Assembly (NCBI RefSeq): GCF_030732065.1
Contig: NZ_JAVBHX010000003.1
Span: 1-64,000, forward strand
Direction of reading: 5' to 3'
DNA: 64,000 nt
Source: Oceanimonas aquatica
Lineage (GTDB): Bacteria > Pseudomonadota > Gammaproteobacteria > Enterobacterales > Aeromonadaceae
Shown: one piece after another, positions 36,978 through 46,516 of the stretch
Layout of the letters: each line of letters begins with the position of its first letter
Position numbering within the stretch: the first letter of the stretch is position 1
Notes under the pieces: model-generated
Database searches by the model: none
What the model was told of the DNA's origin: nothing
The model's input: the letters and a program-made list of their open reading frames with translations, nothing else
Translations under genes and position numbers: made by a program

Positions 36978-37676
36978 ATGAATACTTCAGCGGAAGTTGA
37001 TGAACAACAGCGTGAAAAGGCAGCGCGTGAACAAGCTATGTTCGAGGCGTTAAATAATGCTTCGGTAGTTTATGATTGGTCTGTTCGGGCTCCTATGCAT
37101 CTATCGACACTTTCAGCATTGGTTCCCACTCTAATTCTTATGCTCATTGGTGTTGCAATGGCTGTTCATATGGATTCTGTGACACCATTTCTACTCGTGT
37201 CGCTGTAAGCCATTGTTCTGGGCTGTTTTGTTCGATTTTTATGGTTGTCGGACAAACGCTATCATTATCAATTAACACCCATCGGCATTCGTTACACCAT
37301 ACAGGACGCCATTCCCGAAACGGCGTATCAGGTGGTGCGTGCCTTCGCCTGGGTGGGGGGCGCTGTCTGTATTCTTGCGGTCGGCGTGCTGGGTCCGCTG
37401 GCCCTTGTCGGTGCCGGCGGCATGGCATTTCTGGCGTTTGGCATGACGAACTTCAGTAGTCAGATTCGTAATAAATATATTTATTTTGTTGATACTTATA
37501 AAGTCAACATTCTCAGAAAACGAGATGTATTCTCACTTGATAGTGTGCCTCTCGAATATCACGTTTTTGGTACTGTTTATTGTGAAAAAGGCAAGATGGA
37601 TGAAACACTTAATCGAATCCTTCCTTATCTGAAAAACTACACCATCAAGGAAATAAAAAGTTATCGGGACTTGTAA
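36978..37676 (+). pseudogene. Immunity-like membrane gene copy 2, interrupted by an in-frame stop
   Basis: The frame starts MNTSAEVDEQQREKAAREQ like copies 1 and 3 and runs in one frame to the common end SYRDL (232 codons), but codon 77 is TAA (37206-37208). The two halves are in the same frame, so this is a nonsense change and not a frameshift. The first half would encode only one or two membrane segments. A TTG at 37245 or another internal start could give a C-terminal fragment with the conserved core. The A+T-rich variable parts differ from both other copies, so it is a separate allele, now probably inactive. Confidence 0.8.
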
Positions 37677-37678
37677 GG

Positions 37679-37859
37679 TTGGAGCTGACAAGACGAGTTA
37701 TGGTTCAGCACCCTGGTGCGCGTTACCTATGCGGCCAACCAGGGCCAGCAACAACATGCCTTTACTCTGTCTGGCCGAGGGCTTGATGCACTCAGTACCA
37801 AAGTCAAAGAAAGTTTGTCTGTGAACACTAGTTTAATACTTGAAACGGAAACAGTCTGA
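37679..37859 (+). pseudogene. Effector 3'-end remnant before immunity copy 3
   Basis: It begins with the same bases as the copy 2 remnant (TTGGAGCTGACAAGACGAG) and then jumps directly to the segment matching effector 35914-36071. The deletion is larger than in copy 2. The final 50 codons are close to the intact effector tail (LDALSTKVKESLSVNT). It ends one base before the ATG of immunity copy 3, as in the intact pair. Confidence 0.8.
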
Positions 37860-37860
37860 T

Positions 37861-38562
37861 ATGAATACCTCAGCGGAAGTTGATGAGCAGCAACGTGAGA
37901 AAGCAACGCGGGAACAAGTCATGATTCATGAATTAAAGGAAGCACCTTTGGTTTATGAATGGAATGTTACGGCGGCTCCCCCGGCAGCCGCAATAGTGAT
38001 AGCTGTTTTTTCTGGTTGTCTTTTTATTTTTGCTGGCATAGGGCTTGCTGTCGATCATCAGTCATTCATACCTGTTTTAATTTGCACATCAATAGGCTTG
38101 TCTTTATCTGGTTTTGTTCGTTATTTATGGATATCAGATAAACACTACCACTACCAACTAACGCCCATCGGCATTCGCTATACCATACAGGACGCCATTC
38201 CGGAAACGGCGTATCAGGTGGTCCGGGCCTTCGCCTGGGTGGGCGTGTTTGTGTGTATTCTTGCCGTCGGTGTGCTGGGCCCGCTGGCCCTTGTGGGTGC
38301 CGGTGGTATGGCATTTCTGGCGTTTGGTATGACCAATTTCAGCAGCGAGATAAGAGAAGATGAGACTTACTTTTCTGATAATTATGAAGTAAGGGTGCTT
38401 AGAAGTAGTAATGTTTTTTCTATTGAGTCTGAACCTTTTAGCTTGATTCACTATGGTCAGTTCTTTTGTGAAAAAGGCAAGCTGGATGAAACACTCAACA
38501 GAATTCTGCCTTATCTGAAAAACTACACCATCAAGGAAATTAAAAGCTACCGGGATTTGTGA
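37861..38562 (+). CDS. Multi-span membrane protein, likely immunity protein (copy 3)
   Basis: 233 residues, intact, the same length as copy 1. It shares residues 99-160 (TPIGIRYTIQDAIPETAYQ and the following double membrane stretch) and the last 25 residues. It differs in the first membrane pair (VTAAPPAAAIVIAVFSG) and in residues about 163-205. It may protect against effectors of siblings whose C-terminal domain corresponds to the remnant in front of it. An ATG 21 nt earlier would only add residues overlapping the remnant, so the start matching copy 1 is used. Confidence 0.78.
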   Translation: MNTSAEVDEQQREKATREQVMIHELKEAPLVYEWNVTAAPPAAAIVIAVFSGCLFIFAGIGLAVDHQSFIPVLICTSIGLSLSGFVRYLWISDKHYHYQLTPIGIRYTIQDAIPETAYQVVRAFAWVGVFVCILAVGVLGPLALVGAGGMAFLAFGMTNFSSEIREDETYFSDNYEVRVLRSSNVFSIESEPFSLIHYGQFFCEKGKLDETLNRILPYLKNYTIKEIKSYRDL

Positions 38563-38656
38563 GCTGCTGTTATGGCAAGATTATATGCTCCGCCATTGGC
38601 ACCGGGCGTCACCACTAGGGCAGTAGCATAAATAATGCATGAGAGGTCAGCTTTAC

Positions 38657-39648
38657 ATGAGAACACCACCCAAAGCCGGCGATAAAAAGAGCATCTTTGG
38701 TCTGGCAAACGAGCATTTTCTGGCCCCCTTGCCGGTGCCCACCGGCCGCAAGCCCAGTAACACCATGGGTATGGTATGGCGTATTAATAGTACCTATATG
38801 GATGTGAGTGACTGTACCCCCGGTTCAGCGGTTGCAACCTTACACTGTACTCTTGTCTTAACCATTCTAACTATGTTCTGGATCGGCAGTGTTATGGGGG
38901 CTGATTTTTTTTCCAGGACTGGCTGGGTTGGATGCTTGTTTTTGGCTTTGTGATTTTCCCGACCCTGACCATCGCTTTTCTTGTATTTGCCAAGCCGCGA
39001 GAACCGGTGCGTTTTAACCGCCAGCGTCGTGAAGTCTGTGTGCCCAAGGAAAAGGGAGGCGACTACTGGTATGTTCCCTGGGAAACGGTTAAGGCTTCAG
39101 TGGAAGGCTTTAATATGGTCAGTCAGGCGGGGGTGAATAAAAACGGCAGCCTGATGATTGGCTTTCCCAACCCCAATTTTAACGGTGAAGTTAAACTGGG
39201 CGGCAATGGCTTCAGCACCAATGAAAACGCCGAACGTCACCTCTGGTTTCCAAACGTGGTACCGGAAGTGGGTACTGGTATGTGGGAGGTGATACGCACC
39301 TATATGGAAGAAGGGCCGGAGCACGTTAAGGTTGATACAGAGGATTTTACTGTTCAGAAGGAAGGTATTCTTGAGGCTTACATTAAGGGTGTTAAGAAAT
39401 CGATAGCTAAACGCGGCTGGTTCAAGGCGTTTTTATGGGATGGCATTTTTGGCCTGATATTGTGTAATACCTTGCTGGTGGATTACATCTATCGTAAGCA
39501 TCTGAACCCGCCTCCTGATTTAAAGGGTGAAAGAGTCCAACAATGGTCAAAGCCCCTGCCCAAGGAGCAATGGGCCAGTCGCTCTCCCGAGCTGGAGCAG
39601 GCCATTCAAGAGCGCGAAGCCGAGCTGGCCAGGCAGTCGGCAGCGTAA
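38657..39648 (+). pseudogene. DUF6708-type membrane protein gene with a frameshift at a T8 tract
   Basis: Two overlapping frames form one protein. The first (MRTPPKAGDKKS..., from 38657) runs through GSVMGADFF and ends at about 38951. The second continues FQDWLGWMLVFGFVIFPTL and carries on to 39648 with PVRFNRQRREVCVP, the DUF6708-like FNR motif. The frames join if the run of eight T at 38905-38912 had nine or six. The joined product (about 331 residues) matches the size of the DUF6708 proteins at the left end of the window. It may be a true pseudogene, a slippage-prone switch or a sequencing error. Confidence 0.72.
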
Positions 39649-39657
39649 GGCATTTCC

Positions 39658-39671
39658 ATGAGAACACCACC
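39658..39671 (+). repeat. 14-bp echo of the DUF6708 gene start
   Basis: ATGAGAACACCACC here is identical to the first 14 bases of the frameshifted DUF6708 gene at 38657-38670 and again follows an intergenic gap. After it the sequence reaches a stop (ACG TGA) within three codons. It looks like what is left of another tandem copy. The next 134 bp (39672-39805) up to xseA show nothing I can name. Confidence 0.55.
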
Positions 39672-39805
39672 TATTACGTGAGTAATACCCCAATTATTCC
39701 CTCTTGGGCCTGTTTGTCAGAGCGCAGGCCCCCCATGATCTGTTTGATCCCAGCAGCAAACGCGAAGCCAGGCAATGCAGTTAGCAGATGTTACACAACC
39801 ATTAA

Positions 39806-41149
39806 TCACCTTGTTGATGCAACACGGCTGATGATCTCGCCATTGGCCAGCCGGGTGGTGATCAGATCATTTTCTTTCAGCTGCTCTGCATTGGTGAGCA
39901 CTTTGTTGTTGTGCAAAGTGATGCTGTAGCCCCGGGAGAGGGTGGCCAGGGGGCTCATGGCGTGCAGCCGGGAGCCGGCCAGCGCCAGTTGATGTTCGAG
40001 GTGGTTCAGTCTGGCATTCAGCGCGGCATGCAGCCGTTGCTCCAGGGTGTTCAGCCGCTCGGTGCTGTAAGCCAGCCGTTGGCCGGGGTGCTGGTGCTCA
40101 AGGCGCATTGCTGCCTGATCGGCCCGCTGCTGCGCCTGCTCCAGTCTGCGGCCCATGGCTCGCTCCAGCCGACGTTGCAGCTGGTCTAGTTGCTGCCCTT
40201 GCTGCTGCAGGCGCTGACGCGGATGCTGGCGTTCCAGCCGTTGCTGTAATTGCCGCAGCCGGTTGTGCCGATCGGCAAGCAGGCGTTGCATGGCTTGCCC
40301 CACACGCTGGCCCTGTTGTTGCCATTGCCGCCGCTGCACGCCGCTGTCCTGGCTGATGAGCTCGGCAGCAGCAGACGGGGTAGGGGCGCGCAAATCGGCC
40401 ACCAGATCACTCAGGCTTACGTCCACCTCGTGGCCCACGGCGCTGACCACCGGCAGGCGGGAGGTGGCAATGGCGCGCACCAGGCGTTCATCGTTAAAAC
40501 ACCATAAATCTTCCAGTGAGCCGCCGCCCCGGGCCAGCAACAGCAGATCGGTCTCATTGCGCCGGTTGGCTTGATTCAGGGCATGAATGAGCTGCGGCAC
40601 GGCGCTTTCGCCCTGTACCTGACTGGGGTAGAGGATCACTTCCAGTTGCGGCGCCCGGCGGGCCAGCACGGTAAGAATGTCGTGCACCGCTGCACCCGTG
40701 GGGGAGCTGATAATACCAATGCGCGCCGGATGGGCCGGCAGCGGCCGTTTGCGCTCGGCGGCAAACAGACCTTCGGCGGCGAGCGCCGTTTTCAGCGCCT
40801 CGAACTGCTGCTTGAGCAGACCTTCACCAGCGGGGGCCAGGGTTTGTGCCACCAGCTGAAAGTCGCCTCTGGGCTCGTACAGCGTAACCTTGCCGAAAAT
40901 CAGCACCTGATCGCCGTTTTTTGGTCGAAACCCCACACTGCGGTTGTTGCCGCGAAACATGGCACAGCGCAGCTGCGACTGGTTGTCCTTGAGGGAGAAA
41001 TACCAGTGGCCCGAGGCCGGCATGGCCAGGTTGGAGATCTCGCCGGTGAGCCAGACCGCCCCCATGTCGCCTTCCAGCAGCAGCCGGGCATGGCGGTTAA
41101 GGCGGCTGACGGTGTAAATGTTGCTCAACGTTTCCTGCTGCAAAATCAC
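39806..41149 (-). CDS. xseA: Exodeoxyribonuclease VII large subunit
   Basis: 447 residues, the usual XseA length. XseA with XseB degrades single-stranded DNA. Seen: the N-terminal OB-fold ([33 protein letters not shown]), the catalytic domain with [42 protein letters not shown] and SAVGHEVD, and a long Gln/Arg-rich coiled coil (about 260-400). The start codon is GTG at 41149. It is divergent from guaB, as in several gammaproteobacteria. Confidence 0.97.
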   Translation of the reverse strand: MILQQETLSNIYTVSRLNRHARLLLEGDMGAVWLTGEISNLAMPASGHWYFSLKDNQSQLRCAMFRGNNRSVGFRPKNGDQVLIFGKVTLYEPRGDFQLVAQTLAPAGEGLLKQQFEALKTALAAEGLFAAERKRPLPAHPARIGIISSPTGAAVHDILTVLARRAPQLEVILYPSQVQGESAVPQLIHALNQANRRNETDLLLLARGGGSLEDLWCFNDERLVRAIATSRLPVVSAVGHEVDVSLSDLVADLRAPTPSAAAELISQDSGVQRRQWQQQGQRVGQAMQRLLADRHNRLRQLQQRLERQHPRQRLQQQGQQLDQLQRRLERAMGRRLEQAQQRADQAAMRLEHQHPGQRLAYSTERLNTLEQRLHAALNARLNHLEHQLALAGSRLHAMSPLATLSRGYSITLHNNKVLTNAEQLKENDLITTRLANGEIISRVASTR

Positions 41150-41248
41150 CTCTGTTAAGTATTTTTATTTGAAAGTAAAGGCGGTTGGGGAGAATTTTTC
41201 GTCTTATCGGCCAAAATAACAAAAAATCGCTTTACCCGGAGGAGGCGA

Positions 41249-41311
41249 GTGCCTAAAATTCTTTGGCAATATTTTTACCCCCCAAACTATGGTGAATATT
41301 GCGATGCTTAG
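41249..41311 (+). CDS. Possible 20-codon leader peptide overlapping guaB start
   Basis: A very strong ribosome site, GGAGGAGG (41238-41245), stands 3 nt before a GTG at 41249 that opens 20 codons ([20 protein letters not shown]) and stops at TAG 41309-41311. The stop lies 8 nt beyond the guaB ATG in another frame. The guaB ATG itself has only a weak GGTGA ahead of it, so coupling is conceivable. If the real promoter is the TTGGCA near 41263, this frame would not be transcribed. Low certainty. Confidence 0.3.
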   Translation: MPKILWQYFYPPNYGEYCDA

Positions 41312-42767
41312 GATTGCCCAAGACGCCCTGACCTTTGATGATGTACTGCTGGTCCCAGCCCATTCCAACGTGTTGCCCAACACGGCGGATCTTCGCACCC
41401 GGCTGACCCGGGAAATCAATCTTAACATCCCCATCGTATCCGCCGCCATGGACACAGTGACCGAAGCCGATCTGGCCATTGCCCTGGCTCAGGAAGGCGG
41501 CATTGGTTTTATTCACAAAAACATGTCCATTGAGGCCCAGGCCGCCCAGGTGCGCAAGGTTAAGAAATTCGAGAGCGGCATGGTGTCCGACCCGGTCACC
41601 GTGTCTCCCGACATGACCATTGCCGATGTGCGTGAGCTCACTCGTCAGAACGGCTTTGCCGGTTATCCGGTAGTGGCGGCCGACGGCGAGCTGGTGGGCA
41701 TTATCACCGGTCGCGATGTGCGCTTTGTACAGGACATGAGCAAGGCGGTGCACGAAGTCATGACCGACAAGAGCCGGCTGGTCACCGTGCCCGTGGGTGC
41801 CGGTCGCGATCAGGTAGAGGCCCTGATGCAGCAGCACCGCATTGAAAAAGTGCTGGTGGTAGAAAGCAACGGCCGCCTGGCCGGCATGATCAGCGCCAAG
41901 GATTTTCAGAAAGCCGAAAGCAAGCCCAACGCCTGTAAGGACGACAAGGGTCGCCTGCGCGTGGGTGCCGCTGTGGGTGCTGCTCCGGGCAACGAAGAGC
42001 GCATTGCCGCTCTGGTGGCCGCCGGCCTCGACGTGCTGCTGATTGACTCTTCTCACGGTCATTCCGAAGGTGTGCTGCAGCGCATTCGCGAAACCCGGGC
42101 TGCCTATCCCGATCTGCAGATCATCGGTGGCAACGTGGCCACCGCTGCCGGTGCCCTGGCCCTGGCCGAGGCGGGTGTAAGTGCGGTGAAGGTGGGCATT
42201 GGTCCCGGCTCCATCTGTACTACCCGTATCGTGACCGGTTGTGGAGTACCGCAAATCAGTGCCGTGGCCAACGCCGTGGAAGCGCTGAAAGATCTCGGCA
42301 TTCCGGTGATCGCCGATGGCGGCATTCGCTTCTCCGGTGACATTTCCAAGGCCCTGGCGGCCGGCGCCAACTGCGTGATGATGGGCTCCATGTTTGCGGG
42401 TACCGAAGAATCTCCCGGTGAAATCGAGCTGTACCAGGGCCGTTCGTTCAAGTCTTATCGTGGCATGGGTTCACTGGGTGCCATGAGCAAGGGCTCAAGC
42501 GATCGCTACTTTCAGAGTGATAACGCTGCCGATAAAATGGTGCCGGAAGGCATTGAAGGCCGGGTACCCTATAAGGGCAAGCTGAAGGAGATCATCCACC
42601 AGCAAATGGGCGGTCTGCGCAGCGCAATGGGACTCACCGGCAGTGCCACCATAGATGACCTGCGCACCAAGGCAGAATTTGTTAAGATATCCGGCGCGGG
42701 CATTCAGGAGTCACACGTGCACGATGTGACCATTACCAAGGAAGCGCCCAACTACCGGTTGGGTTGA
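41304..42767 (+). CDS. guaB: Inosine-5'-monophosphate dehydrogenase
   Basis: 487 residues from the ATG at 41304 ([21 protein letters not shown]), matching the E. coli start. It oxidises IMP to XMP with NAD+, the first committed step to GMP. Seen: N-terminal barrel elements, the CBS pair inserted at about 90-210, the catalytic cysteine loop [17 protein letters not shown], and the C-terminal flap with [11 protein letters not shown] terminator-like hairpin and 91 bp separate it from guaA, its pathway partner. Confidence 0.98.
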   Translation: MLRIAQDALTFDDVLLVPAHSNVLPNTADLRTRLTREINLNIPIVSAAMDTVTEADLAIALAQEGGIGFIHKNMSIEAQAAQVRKVKKFESGMVSDPVTVSPDMTIADVRELTRQNGFAGYPVVAADGELVGIITGRDVRFVQDMSKAVHEVMTDKSRLVTVPVGAGRDQVEALMQQHRIEKVLVVESNGRLAGMISAKDFQKAESKPNACKDDKGRLRVGAAVGAAPGNEERIAALVAAGLDVLLIDSSHGHSEGVLQRIRETRAAYPDLQIIGGNVATAAGALALAEAGVSAVKVGIGPGSICTTRIVTGCGVPQISAVANAVEALKDLGIPVIADGGIRFSGDISKALAAGANCVMMGSMFAGTEESPGEIELYQGRSFKSYRGMGSLGAMSKGSSDRYFQSDNAADKMVPEGIEGRVPYKGKLKEIIHQQMGGLRSAMGLTGSATIDDLRTKAEFVKISGAGIQESHVHDVTITKEAPNYRLG

Positions 42768-42783
42768 TCCCGGAACGCGACGA

Positions 42784-42806
42784 ACGGGGGCTGGTCCCCC
42801 GTTTTT
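42784..42806 (+). terminator. Intrinsic terminator between guaB and guaA
   Basis: ACGGGGG-CTGGT-CCCCCGT followed directly by a T run. It is probably leaky or regulated, since guaA lies only 53 bp farther on and has no obvious promoter of its own. Confidence 0.75.
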
Positions 42807-42858
42807 CTATTGCCGTCTGCTCCCCCCACAGGCGGTGTTTGTAACGAGTAGGAAGACG

Positions 42859-44436
42859 ATGAGCAAGAACATTCACGACAACCGGATTCTGATCCTGGAC
42901 TTCGGCTCCCAATACACTCAGCTGGTGGCACGTCGTGTGCGCGAACTGGGCGTGTATTGTGAACTGTGGGCCTGGGATGTCACCGAGGAGCAGATCCGCG
43001 ACTTCAATCCGAACGGTATTATTCTGTCCGGGGGGCCGGAGTCGGTCACCGAGGAAAACAGTCCGCGGGCGCCGGAATACGTGTTTAATGCCGGTGTGCC
43101 GGTGTTCGGCATTTGTTACGGCATGCAGACCATGGCCGAGCAGCTGGGTGGCGCTGTGGCCGGCTCCAGTGAGCGGGAGTTTGGTTACGCCCAGGTTCAG
43201 CGCGTGGCTGACTGCGCCCTGTTCGCCAACATTGAAGATGCCGTTGATGAAAATGGTAACGCCCTGCTGGACGTGTGGATGAGCCACGGCGACAAGGTTG
43301 TGGCCCTGCCCGAAGGCTTCCACAAGGTGGCCCAGACCGGCAGCTGCCCGTTTGCTGCCATGGCCGACGAAACCCGTCATTTCTATGGTGTGCAGTTCCA
43401 CCCGGAAGTAACCCACACCCGTCAGGGTGCACGCATGCTCGAGCACTTTGTGCGTGACATCTGTAAATGTGAGGCGCTGTGGACCCCGGCTTCCATCATT
43501 GAAGACGCCGTAGCCCGCATCCGCGAGCAGGTGGGCGACGATGAAGTGATTCTGGGTCTGTCCGGCGGCGTGGACTCCTCCGTGGTAGCCATGCTGGTGC
43601 ACCGCGCCATTGGCGACAAGCTGACCTGTGTGTTCGTGGACAACGGCCTGCTGCGCCTCAACGAAGGCGAGCAGGTAATGGAAATGTTCGGCGACCACTT
43701 CGGTCTGAACATCATCAAGGCCGACGCCGAAGAGCGCTTCCTCTCTGCCCTGGAAGGTATCGACGAGCCGGAAGCCAAGCGCAAGGCCATTGGCCGTGTG
43801 TTTGTGGAAGTGTTCGACGAAGAGTCCAAAAAGCTCAAAAACGCCAAGTGGCTGGCCCAGGGCACCATCTATCCGGATGTAATTGAATCTGCCGCCTCTG
43901 CCACCGGCAAGGCCCATGTGATCAAGTCTCACCACAACGTGGGCGGCCTGCCCGACGACATGAAGATGGGACTGGTTGAGCCGCTGCGCGAGCTGTTTAA
44001 AGATGAAGTGCGCCGCGTGGGCCTGGAGCTGGGTCTGCCTTACGACATGCTCTACCGTCATCCTTTCCCGGGACCGGGTCTGGGCGTGCGGGTGCTGGGC
44101 GAAGTGAAGAAGGAATACTGCGACCTGCTGCGCCGGGCCGACGCCATCTTCATTGAAGAGCTGCGCAAGCACGATCTGTACAACAAGGTCAGCCAGGCCT
44201 TTACCGTGTTCCTGCCGGTACGCTCCGTTGGCGTGATGGGCGATGGCCGCAAGTACGACTGGGTTGTGTCGCTGCGTGCGGTAGAAACCATCGACTTCAT
44301 GACCGCCCACTGGGCCCACCTGCCGTACGATTTCCTGGGCCATGTGTCCAATCGCATCATCAACGAAATCGACGGCATCAGCCGCGTTGTATACGACATT
44401 TCCGGCAAGCCGCCCGCCACCATTGAGTGGGAATAA
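42859..44436 (+). CDS. guaA: GMP synthase (glutamine-hydrolysing)
   Basis: 525 residues from the ATG at 42859 ([22 protein letters not shown]), preceded by AGGAAG; this equals the E. coli length. It converts XMP to GMP. Glutaminase domain with nucleophile Cys in GICYGMQ and the His/Glu pair in [11 protein letters not shown]-pyrophosphatase P-loop [10 protein letters not shown]-terminal dimerisation domain ending [13 protein letters not shown] KPPATIEWE. An extension to 42835 is unsupported. Confidence 0.98.
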   Translation: MSKNIHDNRILILDFGSQYTQLVARRVRELGVYCELWAWDVTEEQIRDFNPNGIILSGGPESVTEENSPRAPEYVFNAGVPVFGICYGMQTMAEQLGGAVAGSSEREFGYAQVQRVADCALFANIEDAVDENGNALLDVWMSHGDKVVALPEGFHKVAQTGSCPFAAMADETRHFYGVQFHPEVTHTRQGARMLEHFVRDICKCEALWTPASIIEDAVARIREQVGDDEVILGLSGGVDSSVVAMLVHRAIGDKLTCVFVDNGLLRLNEGEQVMEMFGDHFGLNIIKADAEERFLSALEGIDEPEAKRKAIGRVFVEVFDEESKKLKNAKWLAQGTIYPDVIESAASATGKAHVIKSHHNVGGLPDDMKMGLVEPLRELFKDEVRRVGLELGLPYDMLYRHPFPGPGLGVRVLGEVKKEYCDLLRRADAIFIEELRKHDLYNKVSQAFTVFLPVRSVGVMGDGRKYDWVVSLRAVETIDFMTAHWAHLPYDFLGHVSNRIINEIDGISRVVYDISGKPPATIEWE

Positions 44437-44462
44437 GGCCGGTTATCGGTGAATAAATGATA

Positions 44463-44489
44463 AAAGCCCCTGCAGTGCAGGGGCTTTTT
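44463..44489 (+). terminator. Intrinsic terminator after guaA
   Basis: GCCCCTG-CAGTG-CAGGGGC stem with A-rich 5' side and five T on the 3' side, 30 nt after the guaA stop. Confidence 0.9.
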
Positions 44490-44593
44490 GTTATGGAGCG
44501 GCGACAAGTCTGGCAGTAGGTTGCCGATGAACGCAGCGCAACATAAAGCTGGCTACGGCGTTTTATTGCAGGCTTGGCGTCGCCTGTCTCTGG

Positions 44594-44646
44594 ATCTCCG
44601 CCTTCGCGGAGATGACGGTGTGTTGTATGCCCGGCGTAAGCCGGGC
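44594..44646. repeat. Two adjacent palindromes between guaA and asnB
   Basis: ATCTCCGC-CTTC-GCGGAGAT (44594-44613) resembles the widespread proteobacterial element with core CCCGCCTTCGCGGG. GCCCGGC-GTAA-GCCGGGC (44629-44646) lies 15 bp before the asnB stop on the minus strand and might end its transcript, though no T run follows. The rest of 44490-44660 holds no gene I can see. Confidence 0.6.
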
Positions 44647-44660
44647 ACAAACATACGTAT

Positions 44661-46325
44661 TCAGTAAGACTGGCTGTGCACGCCCTTTACTGCCCGGCCG
44701 GATGGGTCGGCCATGTTTTTCCATTGCTCGTCCCATTCCAGGGCGGTGGGGGTGGAGCAGGCTACCGAGGGGCCGCAGGGCACGCACCGGGCGGCGGAGT
44801 CCTGAGGAAAATGGCCTTCAAAGATGGCGCGGTAGTAATAGGCTTCCTTGCTGGTGGGGGTGTTGAGCGGAAAGCGGAATGCCGCTGTGGCCATCATCTG
44901 ATCGGTGACCTGCTCTTCCACCAGCGCCTTCAGGCTGTCTATCCAGGAATAACCCACACCGTCGGAGAACTGCTCCTTCTGGCGCCAGGCCACTTCATGG
45001 GGTAACAAGTCTTCAAAGGCTTCCCGCAGTATGTGCTTTTCCATCTTGCCGTTAACGCACATTTTGTCGGCGGGGTTGAGACGCATGGCCACGTCCATGA
45101 ACTCCTTGTCGAGGAAGGGTACTCTGGCCTCTACGCCCCAGGCCGCCATGGATTTATTGGCGCGCAGGCAGTCGAACATGTGCAGGGCCTGCAGCTTGCG
45201 CACCGTCTCTTCGTGAAAGGCTTGAGGGTCTGGCGCCTTGTGAAAATACAGGTAGCCGCCAAAGAGTTCGTCGGAGCCTTCACCGGAAAGCACCATTTTA
45301 ATGCCCATGGCCTTGATGCGCCGGGCCATCAGATACATGGGGGTGGAGGCGCGCACCGTGGTGACATCATAGGTTTCCAGGTGGTAGATCACCTCGCGCA
45401 GGGCATCCAGGCCTTCCTGCACCGTGTAGTGCAGCTCGTGGTGCACTGTGCCCAGCTCGTCCGCCACCTTGCGGGCGGCAATCAAGTCCGGCGCGCCTTC
45501 CAGGCCAATGGCAAAGGAGTGCAGCCGGGGCCACCAGGCCTCGCTGTTGCTATCGTCTTCAATGCGCTTGTCGGCATAAAGCTTGGCCACGGCCGATACG
45601 ATGGAGGAGTCGAGCCCGCCCGAGAGCAGAACGCCGTAGGGCACGTCACACATCAGCTGGCGCTTCACCGCCGCCATCAGCGCCTCCCGCAGCTCACTTA
45701 CGCTGGAGGTGTTGTCCTTCACCGCGTCATAGTCTTCCCAGTCGCGGCGGTAGTAGCAGCGGGGCTGGCCTTCCTTGCTGTAAAGCAGGTGTCCCGGTGG
45801 AAACTCGCTGATGGTTTTGCACACCGGGGTCAGCGCCTTCATTTCGGACGCCACATAGAAGTTGCCGGCTTCGTCATGGCCGGTGTAGAGCGGAATAATG
45901 CCCATGTGATCCCGGCCAATCAGGTAGGCGTCGTTTTCCTCGTCGTAGAGCACAAAGGCGAAGATACCGTTGAGATCGTCGAGAAACTCCGGGCCCTTTT
46001 CCTGATAAAGCCCCAGGATCACCTCGCAGTCGGAGTGGGTCTGGAATTCAAAACCGCAGGTCAGCCCGGCTTCCAGCTCCTTGTGGTTGTAGATTTCGCC
46101 GTTCACCGCCAGCGCCTGGGTGCCGGCGGGGTTGAGCAGCGGCTGGGCACCGCTGTCGAGGCCGACGATGGCCAGCCGCTCATGCACCAGAATGGCCTTG
46201 TCGTTGCTGTAAATGCCCGACCAGTCGGGGCCCCGGTGGCGCAGCAGCCGCGACAGCTCCAGCGCCTTTGAGCGCAGGACGGCGGGGTCGGACTTGAGTT
46301 CCAGAATACCGAAAATGGAGCACAT
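44661..46325 (-). CDS. asnB: Asparagine synthetase B (glutamine-hydrolysing)
   Basis: 554 residues, equal to the E. coli AsnB length. The N-terminal Ntn glutaminase has its nucleophile Cys2 (MCSIFGI), and the C-terminal synthetase has the PP-loop LLSGGLDSSI and VLSGEGSDELFGGY. It converts aspartate, glutamine and ATP to asparagine. It is monocistronic, with two palindromes in the presumed promoter (46437-46471). Confidence 0.98.
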   Translation of the reverse strand: MCSIFGILELKSDPAVLRSKALELSRLLRHRGPDWSGIYSNDKAILVHERLAIVGLDSGAQPLLNPAGTQALAVNGEIYNHKELEAGLTCGFEFQTHSDCEVILGLYQEKGPEFLDDLNGIFAFVLYDEENDAYLIGRDHMGIIPLYTGHDEAGNFYVASEMKALTPVCKTISEFPPGHLLYSKEGQPRCYYRRDWEDYDAVKDNTSSVSELREALMAAVKRQLMCDVPYGVLLSGGLDSSIVSAVAKLYADKRIEDDSNSEAWWPRLHSFAIGLEGAPDLIAARKVADELGTVHHELHYTVQEGLDALREVIYHLETYDVTTVRASTPMYLMARRIKAMGIKMVLSGEGSDELFGGYLYFHKAPDPQAFHEETVRKLQALHMFDCLRANKSMAAWGVEARVPFLDKEFMDVAMRLNPADKMCVNGKMEKHILREAFEDLLPHEVAWRQKEQFSDGVGYSWIDSLKALVEEQVTDQMMATAAFRFPLNTPTSKEAYYYRAIFEGHFPQDSAARCVPCGPSVACSTPTALEWDEQWKNMADPSGRAVKGVHSQSY

Positions 46326-46436
46326 AATGTTTTCCTTAACGAGGTGAGCCGCATGTCTTCAGGTTGACAGAGGATGGCCGGCGTGAAAAGTGAAAATAAC
46401 GAAATCTCACAATAAAACCGATCCTGATGGCGTTTC

Positions 46437-46471
46437 GATAATTAAATTATCTGAAAACGATATATCGTCAA
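46437..46471 (-). promoter_or_regulatory. Nested palindromes at the presumed asnB promoter
   Basis: GATAATT-A-AATTATC (46437-46451) and the perfect 12-mer ACGATATATCGT (46457-46468) are separated by 5 bp. On the minus strand a TTGACG (46471-46466) overlaps the second palindrome and a TAATTT lies 16 nt downstream, overlapping the first. Both could be operators acting on asnB. The regulator is not identifiable from sequence alone. Confidence 0.45.
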
Positions 46472-46516
46472 TAACTGTGGTTGTTTAACCACCGAAACCT
46501 TAAAAACAGCAATGCG

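Noticed and set aside
37245..37676. Separate 143-codon gene starting at TTG
   Set aside because: It is in the same frame as 36978-37208 and matches the C-terminal part of the intact copies, so it is the second half of an interrupted gene.
41253..44343. Long frames antisense to guaB (333 codons) and guaA (536 codons)
   Set aside because: Both mirror conserved housekeeping genes, with a His/Gly-rich, unstructured product.
44629..44660. Intrinsic terminator for asnB at GCCCGGC-GTAA-GCCGGGC
   Set aside because: The stem is good, but no T run follows on the minus strand. It is kept only as a palindrome.
45033..46271. 412-codon frame antisense to asnB
   Set aside because: Shadow of AsnB, no ribosome site and no recognisable motif.
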